64,000 nucleotides of DNA from Volvox africanus. Lineage: Eukaryota; Chlorophyta; Chlorophyceae; Chlamydomonadales; Volvocaceae. A program made the position numbers and the translations under genes. Below are positions 56,601 through 64,000 of this stretch, in pieces. Within the stretch, counting starts at the first letter, position 1; each line of letters opens with the position of its first letter. Below the pieces are notes generated by a model. The model was not told where the DNA came from. It was given only the letters and a program-made list of their open reading frames with translations, and searched no databases. The DNA lies in NCBI GenBank assembly GCA_030268105.1, contig BSDZ01000086.1:2294001-2358000 (forward strand), written 5' to 3'.

Positions 56601-59600
56601 GAATCACCTGATTGCCAACACATGACGGATAAAAACATAACCCGGGGCCGTTCACTCCACAATCACGAAGTAAGTTACGCGCACATGTAGCAATCCGGAC
56701 CGTGCAAGCAAAATGCAATGTCTGTGCCAAATAAATGCAATATAGCCAGCCTACTGGATTGATGGATTGATTCTGGCTATATGCTTGGGTAGGTGTCGGA
56801 CTGTAGGACTGTAGGACGGCCGGATGTCGCAATGCACCACCTGCTCCCAACTCGACCTCTCTTTCTCGCCCTCTACCCCCTGCTGTACGCCTGCCGGTCA
56901 GACCAGGCTGCGCCCTTACGCGAAGACACTAGCACCGACCCCTGGGTCACCCCACCCCACCTCAACCGCTTACGCGCTTAGCTCATCCCAGATCATCGAA
57001 CCGCCACATGCGTCCTTACCTCCCAATACACAGCTCGTTCGAAATCCAAATCCAAATTCATCCCACACCGCCCATCCCACCGCCCTCCTCTCCAACACAC
57101 ACATACACACACACACGTTTACTAGGCGCAAACTCACCACATGGCAGGCCGCAAGCATCAGCGCCCCAATCTGCAGCGATAAAAGCTCCGCCACTCCCTC
57201 CGCGGGGAGGGAGATCAGACCGTGGGACCGTGCATCCGCTGAGAAGGGTTCGGGGGTGGGGGGGGTTACACGGGGGGGGTTGAAGGGAGCGGTCGGACGA
57301 ATGTCGGAAGATGAAGATGCACACATACACATAAAAACACACGGTGTGGAAGGGGGGACCGGGGGCTGTCGAGCCACAGGGCACCAGAATCCATAAAGTC
57401 ATGCAGAATCCATGACACCGATTTCTCGCGCACATATCGGAATAGACACATCAAAATATACACTCACCAATGGCCCGTGATATGATTGTGGCTCCGGAGC
57501 CTGTCGTACTGGGCGTGCCGCGCAGCAGGGGTATTTCGTGGTTGGACTATATGCCCAGAGAAAGGAGTGCAAAGGGGCGGGGTAGGGCAGACTCGGGAGA
57601 GAAAGATCTGATTTGATTTGATCTGATCTGGTCTGGATCTGATTATGGATCTGGATCTGGTTCAGGACCATCAGGACATAGTGAGAGGCAGCTGGGAAAG
57701 CGCGCAATGCGTACAGTTTACGAGGACGCCAGCAACAACAACATCAGCATATTAACAATACAATATGTTTCGATGCGCCAGACGTACCGCCAGCTCCGAA
57801 ACCCAGCTCGCACTCCACAGCGGCGGGGAATCCAGCAGCAGAGTGCGGTCACCGGGATGCACCTGAAGGCTCACCAAAAAGAGAAGTACGACATTGTTTG
57901 TCACTAACCTCACGCGCCATCATCCCACCACATCATCACAAAACGAGTACGACTAACCGCACACCTAGTGAACGATTCCGCGCTTCTTTCCTTCAACAGA
58001 CCCCGGGCGGGGTCTGTTGGCCTGCCCCTCCCGGATGTCCGTTTTCCATGCCACCAGCTGGCACTTGCACTGCAGGTCCCAGGCCTCATGCCACCAGCTT
58101 TCCTTCTCCTCCTGCAGGGAGGGAGCTGCTGTAGCCGTTCCGACCGACCCCAAAGCTATCACCCTCTGACCCCCAGAGGTTCTGCACTATCAGCCGTCCC
58201 CAGCTTGCCTGGATAGCGTCACACCCTCAACACGTCACTGCGCCCAGCACTAGCCCATCTCAACTCCCAGTCCACAGCTCCACACCTCAATAATAATAGA
58301 CCCTAAACTCCTAACCCACAAACCCTTCCTCCAGGCTCCAAGCTGCCTCGGGGAGCGAAGGGGCAACACCGCACACGTACCAAAAAAGTAAGAGCCCCGA
58401 GGAGCAGGTCAAACCGACCAAACCGATCGGAAGAGCGCCACCGAAACGGACTGGTTGATCGACAGATGGAAGCGTAGAGAGCAGGGGAGATGCAAATGGG
58501 CAGACCGATACACAGCTTCCTGAGAGACCGATACACATCCCCCCCTGCTCACCCGGAGCTCCAGTCGAGATGTGCAATGGGACAGCCTCCCTGGAGAACC
58601 TGATGTGGCAAACGGCGGCATCAAGTTGGACTTTGCGGCAGCGGCACCCGCGCCTGACGGCGGAGGAGAGGGGAAGCCACCAGACGCCATATCGTACAGC
58701 AGCGCATTGAGCAACGACGACTTCCCGGCCCCCTGGCTCCCCAACACTCCGATGACCCGAAAGTCACCTCCCGAGTCGGAAAGAACCTGGGGGAAGGTTG
58801 GGTGTGTGTGTATGGGGTGTGTGGGGTGAGGGTGGGGAAAAGTATGAGGGAATGGGGTTGAGGGCATGGGATTGAGGGCATGGGGTTGAGGGAATGGGGT
58901 ATGAGGGCGGGGTTGGGGTGTGACAGGGTGGGGGTGGGAGGGTTGAGAGACAACGGAGACAAAGGGTTTTTGTTATTCTTACTCGCGTAAAATTGCATTA
59001 GGAGATTTGGGATTGGGATTGGGATTGGGACTGGAACTGATTCCAAAATCTCTGAATTACGCCCAAAGCATTCCTCCTCGCACTGTCGTGGGGCAGACGG
59101 GGCGGCTCCTGCCAATCCATCGCAGATCTTTCCCCAATACTGCCGACATATACCTACCATACCTACCATACACGGTCTTAGTGAGTGCATATTTAATTGA
59201 CTTCATAATTGGTTAGCTGCTTGAGCCTGAGGGAGGGCCCCTGCCGGCCCCCCCCACCCTTACCTTCGCTGCACCCGAGGAGTCGAATGCCCAGTTCGAG
59301 TCTACCAAACCAAACGCCTCTGCTGGCACCGAGGGCATTACGGGCTGCGCCTGCGGCTGTTGCGGCGTCATAAAGACTTGTCCCAACACTGGGGAGGTCG
59401 CAGCAGGAGCAGCATGCGATGAAGCAGCGGCTGAAGCGGCTGCTTGCCAATGGAGGCGGACAGCCGGGGCGCTGGGCACCGCGAGCCGTTGCTGTTGCTG
59501 CTGTTCAAGGCGCTGGGCCGGGGCCGGGAGGAGGAGGTGTTGAGAACAAGAGGCAAAGGATATGAAAGGTTTTGGATGGCTATTGGTTGTAAGTTAGACA

Positions 59601-60496
59601 CTTAGACAGTTGTGAACGGGGACGGAGGATGCGGGGCTGGATGCCATAAACGTGCGATTCTTTCCTTCCACATACCTATCTTCATTTGGCCCTCTCCCTA
59701 CAATACAAAGTTGCGTTTTCGAGTGAACGGGTGAACTCATTCCTGTCGGGGAAATGACATCTTAATCGCATTCCCTCCTCGCCTCCGAGTCGCCCTGATC
59801 GTGCATGTAGGTTAGTTGGGCGCAGCTGCCCGCCTGGTTGGCTGGTGGCTGCCACAGCAACTGCACCTTTGGATCCATTCCCAGCTCCTGCCCGGCCCAG
59901 AGAAACGATCTGGTCCCTCCTCGCCTCCCCGGGTGTTCCAGATAGCACCAGGGGATGCGGGATGCATACGAACCTAAATCTGATGACGTCCAGAGACACA
60001 CATACACACACGGCCCAAGGGACCTTACCTCCGCTGTACGAGCCCCCTGAGCCGTCCCCGCTGCGGCGGCGGCGGCGGCAGCAGCAGCAGCAGCAGCGGC
60101 AGCGTCGGGTGCTAAAGCCATCACCATAGCAGATGCTGCCGCTGTGCGGCTCCCGACACCCGCGATGTTGGCCCCCGCGCCGCCTCTTGTTCCCGTCTGG
60201 CCGCTGAGCCTAGCTGGTGGGGCCCTCCCTCGGTGCGCTCCACCACGGCCGCCGGCTGAAGTGGCTGGGCCGCTAACGCCATCTCCAACGGCTGAAGCCG
60301 ATAGTGCACCTGCCGCAGCATCGGCTTGGAAGGATTGCTGCTGCACTCCTGGCGTTGTGGCGCGCTGAGGGCCGCTGTGTCTAGCCCCTCCGCTTCTGCC
60401 ACCGTACAAAGATGGACCCCGTGACCCAATCGGCTCAACTGCCGTTGGCAGATCCTGAGCCGTCCGTGTATCCAGCGCTGCGATGTTGCGTACCAA
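53604..60496 (-). CDS. SMG9: SMG9, nonsense-mediated mRNA decay factor (SMG1-complex NTPase-like subunit)
   Basis: Exons: 60029-60496, 59264-59512, 58553-58786, 57788-57862, 57468-57546, 57138-57238, 56554-56607, 55853-55885, 55152-55305, 54455-54851, 53604-54015. The phases match throughout, giving about 752 codons. The centre carries FRVIGVLGSQGAGKSSLLNALL (P-loop GSQGAGKS), HCTSRLELR, RTLLLDSPPLWSASW, LLSLQIGALMLAACHV and ILMVDAVDEPRLWEYL. These align in order with the human SMG9 G-domain (GLQGTGKS, FLDTQPILSPS, SLQIAAFLFTVCHVV). The C-terminus (LSEREWLKGLERLW) matches the SMG9 LTEKNWFHYAARIW region. SMG9 with SMG8 binds and regulates the SMG1 kinase that phosphorylates UPF1. The product is longer than the human protein because of Ala/Gly/Gln-rich inserts, including a run of about 15 alanines in exon 1. 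No ATG begins exon 1; either an upstream exon supplies the start or translation begins at MVMALAP, shortly before the alanine run. The 55152-55305 exon is the least certain. Confidence 0.85.
56096..56125. repeat. Interstitial telomere-like repeat (CCCTAAAA)n
   Basis: About 3.5 units of CTAAAACC/CCCTAAAA (one diverged), the complement of the TTTTAGGG telomere unit known from Chlamydomonas. It lies in an SMG9 intron. Confidence 0.8.
56353..56406. repeat. (CA)n/(CATA)n microsatellite
   Basis: Alternating CA run passing into TATACATA, in the same SMG9 intron as the telomere-like block. Confidence 0.9.
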
Positions 60497-61786
60497 TTGA
60501 GCACGTCACAGGTGCAGCGGGCCCTCGACAAATTACAAGTCAAATATATATAATTTAAAATCTATAAAGTATTCTAGTGCATATTTGGTAGCTGTCGCAA
60601 TGGTATATCTTCAGGTGTCTCGTCCTTGGATGTCTATTTGCGCTTCTAACACTACGAACCAGTCGCATAAGTGTACCAACTGGTAAAAGAGTTAATTTTA
60701 CTACCGCTACAATACGTCGCAAATGCCTGTGGATTCCTGTTGACGTTGAAACAGCAGCGACAGCCAATTTGTTGCTTGATGTGCCCTATTTGCCATTCCG
60801 CGGATTCGAGCGATGTAACCGTATTGCATAATAATTCGTAAGAAATATGTAACGTATTTTATACGCCCAATACGCTCTGCGGATGCTCTTTTACTCATTA
60901 CCCAGGTACTTCGGGTGCATTTACGGAAGCGCTGGCTTCTGCACCGGTTTCGGCGCGGATCTTCCTTGCTCGTTTGCTACAACTCCGCCGGATCAGGTGA
61001 CCTGATAATATATGTCTACGAGTTGTTATAATGTTTTAATTCAAAGAGTGTGAAAATAGGTCAAAGTTGCAAGATTAGGTAGTACGTACATACATAATGC
61101 AGGATACAGCACGCAGGGCGCGCTGATATAGTGACCTGCTGGACCCGTTAACAAGCAAGGGGGCTGATGAGCCAGGCGTCAGATCTGGCGTGATTAGTGG
61201 CCAAGTTTCCAGTCATGATAATTACGTGCTGTGGTAGGTAGGAATCATAAGCGATGCTCAATGGAATAAAAATGTGCCACTCCGTCCCTGCCTATGGCAT
61301 CTACCATAAAGGGGATAAACCTCCCTAACAGCTACGTCGCGGGCGGGGTACGTAAGGTAGGGTAGCTAGGAGGTAGCGGTTATGGATCCCCCCTCGCTCG
61401 TTAAACGCAGAACTGCTGATGTGGCCCGCTGAGCAGGAGACCTTGATATTTGCTTGCTTGTATTATCCGTCCGTCCGGGGTATCTCCGTCCGGTAATGCT
61501 AATATCCGGGATGACCAGGAATCTGGACATCTTCCAATCAGCAGGCCTTTATTTGTTACTGTTAGGATAGAGAGGATAGAGATGCAACAGTACGTCATGC
61601 ATCTCATGAAATATAGGTGCTCAAGCAATAATGCACTGCATGGCAATATATCAGACGAAATGACTGAGGACCGTGACGACGACTTCATCATTCAGCACCA
61701 CAGCATGCACTGCATATTAGAGCCGCAGCGTCCAGGCCTGGTCATCAGTCCGTGAAACACACATACATGCGTACACACATACACAC

Positions 61787-61810
61787 CGTAGATACCCCAG
61801 GATACAACAC
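61787..61810. repeat. Partial third copy of the ~100 bp dispersed repeat, inverted
   Basis: The complement reads GTTGTATCCTGGGGTATCTA and onward, matching the first ~25 bases of the copies at 11433 and 15829. The rest of the element is absent or unrecognisable. Confidence 0.6.
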
Positions 61811-62311
61811 AGCCGCGCCCAAAAGTCTACTACCATCGTCCGGGCACGAGCACGGTGAAGGAGTGACGTTGCAGCTGTCACCTCCGTTTGTGCTGGACCT
61901 CCTATGGTTGCCTGTATCAGGTAGTTAGGCGGGTGCCTCGTTGAGTGTCAGTGGCTTCCTCCACCTGGACTAGGGGATTCCACTGCATGAAAGAATCGAT
62001 GATGGCCCATTCACAAGGTCCCTGCTCGGCATGGCTCTTAGTTTTGAGGCAGTGGTGGCTGCCCTGGCGCCATAGTGCAGTAGTTGAGAGCCGCGAACGA
62101 ATCTCGGGATTCTGAACAGAGTGCTTCTGCGCCTTTGTATTGTGCTGGTGTGTTGGCCGTACGTGTACGACTACTACATATAGTCTCTTCTTGCCTCTGC
62201 CCATGGGTTGCAGCTTGGAGGCAGTAGCTGCCATGTTTCATGGCTGACGGGGACACCATAATCCTGTATATATGGATATATGTACGTATGGCCGCCATAG
62301 CCCTGTATGAA

Positions 62312-62445
62312 CGGGTGTTACACTGTGAGCGACTTGCCCTGAAAGGACAAGGACCGGGGGCCCTGACCTGACCCGACCGAACCACAGCGCAGAGGGGAAC
62401 ACACGGCTTTTAGTCTGTTCATCCTGCCATGCACTCCTCCCCTTG
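62312..62445. repeat. Dispersed ~140 bp repeat, copy 2
   Basis: Same block order and orientation as 16702-16840, with small insertions and deletions. Confidence 0.65.
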
Positions 62446-62749
62446 CTCGAGCCAGCAAGGGCACACAGACCCCACGAGCCTCAAGCCTGGTTACTCAAAG
62501 GAACAGAGCCTCAGCCAACCCCACCAGCGGCCAGACGGCAAGTGCAAGAGGGCAAGAGAGCAACCCCTAGCTATACCGCTAAAAGCAAGAAAACCCTGCT
62601 TCCTCCACCTCCTGTTTGTATGTATGTATGTACGTATGTGGTTGGGTCTGCGGGACAGCGAGGATTATAATGCATGCTCGCGGGTTGCACACGGTGAAAC
62701 ATACGTACATGGTGGAGCGAGCGAGGTCGTTACTATCATTATTAACTAA

Positions 62750-62829
62750 CATCATCATCATCATCATCAACATTATCGTCATTATCATTATCATAATGGT
62801 AATCATCATCATCATACATGATCATCATC
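62750..62829. repeat. (ATC)n/(ATT)n microsatellite
   Basis: Imperfect trinucleotide tract of ATC with ATT variants. Confidence 0.9.
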
Positions 62830-64000
62830 GTTATCGTGTATGTGTACGAACCGTTACCAAGTAACGAATGAACCACTCACATGCAACTAACCCGCAACAG
62901 TGGAAGTAAATAAGGATCGATGGTGCATGCACGCAGCTGCTTCATCCCGCCCACCGACGACGACTTCATGGCTGTTTTCCTTCTAGCATACGATTCCTAA
63001 CAAGGAAGTAAGCTATACATACGTCGTCGTCAATCGGCATTATTACTTAACGGCAACGTACGTACGTGTAGTGCGTACAAACATAATGTGATTTCATCAT
63101 GGGAACGAGGGCTGGTGATGTATGTATGTATGAATCTGCCTGCTGGTATATGGACGGATAAGTTGGCCCCGCCCGGCCTCCATGCATCCAAACAACAGCC
63201 ATATATAACATACGTGCCTAGAAGTTCCAGGATTAATCCTGACTGAGAGCGGGATAAAAATCTCTCCACTGGTTGAGGGTGGATGTGACCCCGATGTTGA
63301 TGGACGGTGAGGACCCCGCTTATAGTGACTTGCGTGCCGACCAGCAGGGGTAGAGTAGAGGCCGCCGTTACCCTGGCAGAATCCAATGGATGCTAGAGGC
63401 AGTGGGTGCTGAACCACCCCCACCTACCGGGATTATCACTGAGTATTTAGGAGCAGTCAACTAATCCCTAGGGGTGAACGGATGAGGGTGCCCCGAAATG
63501 CAGGGGAAGGTGGGGACTGCTGCCAGGTGGTGGTGGCCACGGGTGAAGCAAAGCCCCCCTATCCCCCACACACATACACACACACATACATACATACACA
63601 GAAGGTTGATTTCGCTGATGATATGTTGAAGTGCGTTTCAGTTACGGTGCATGCATGTAAATATACATATGCATAAGCGTGCTCCATCGTCCGTCGCTTG
63701 ACTCATCCTGCGTCATCTATCATGCCCGCTAACCGTTTATTTATCCGGCTATCAACACATCTATTTATCGGGTTCCAAGTGACTCGGTGCTTAGGCGGAT
63801 GCGGGGATACATGAGCAAATTAATCCAGACATACAACCAGCGGCGGACAGCAGCAGGTAGGAGGTCCTGCCCGCGCGCCGTGCGTGCGTGTGCACACCCA
63901 ACCTTCTATTAATTACTGATGAGTGCTGCAGCATGTGATGGCGGCATAAAGCAACGAGCGGTCATAGAAACCTGCACCAAGGTATATCTTCGGCTGCTGG

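Larger units (their letters stand above)
60506..64000. other. Intergenic/upstream of SMG9, repeat-bearing, no gene recognised
   Basis: No recognisable coding exons on either strand. It may contain the missing 5' exon and promoter of SMG9. Two dispersed repeats seen elsewhere in the window have copies here (61787-61810 and 62312-62445), and an (ATC)n tract lies at 62750-62829. Confidence 0.45.

Noticed and set aside
60121..60543. Alternative 140-codon minus frame over SMG9 exon 1
   Set aside because: Only the other frame joins in phase to the next exon (TAE then RLEQQQQQ).

Overview
The window is nuclear DNA of a green alga of the volvocine (Chlamydomonas-Volvox) lineage. The phototropin encoded at 28.6-36.5 kb is almost identical to the Chlamydomonas reinhardtii protein as I remember it. 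Genes are broken into many small exons with GT-AG introns. There is a proline-rich (PPSPPPP) cell-wall type protein. Short TTTTAGGG-type (Chlamydomonas telomere type) repeats lie inside two introns. Base composition looks clearly less GC-rich than C. reinhardtii, so this is a relative, not that species. No plasmid, organelle, phage, CRISPR or viral feature was seen.

Layout, left to right: (1) 1-2781, minus: 5' part of a FabG-like short-chain dehydrogenase, running off the left edge. (2) 6025-8116, plus: a twin-CX9C (CHCH) mitochondrial protein resembling MIC19/CHCHD3. (3) 12307-20353, minus: six exons that splice in one frame into a ~1587-residue secreted protein with signal peptide, three F5/8C (discoidin-like) domains, two PAN/Apple-like domains, two jelly-roll domains and a long hydroxyproline-type shaft. 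All five introns are phase 1. (4) 22438-25837, minus: a thylakoid-lumen PsbP-domain protein of the PPD6 type. (5) 28597-36538, plus: phototropin, complete, 12 exons. (6) 42472-50942, plus: a cGMP-dependent protein kinase with four cyclic-nucleotide-binding domains. (7) 53604-60496, minus: SMG9, a nonsense-mediated-decay factor, in 11 exons. All gene models were built by hand from splice sites and checked for reading-frame continuity. The remaining stretches are intergenic, rich in microsatellites and small dispersed or foldback repeats.

The genes are a mixed nuclear neighbourhood, not an operon. PPD6 and PHOT, both tied to light or plastid biology, are divergent across a 2.8 kb gap. PKG and SMG9 are convergent. 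The most unusual locus is the modular extracellular-matrix gene. It appears to have grown by duplication of phase-1 exons, and its two PAN exons differ at only one synonymous site.
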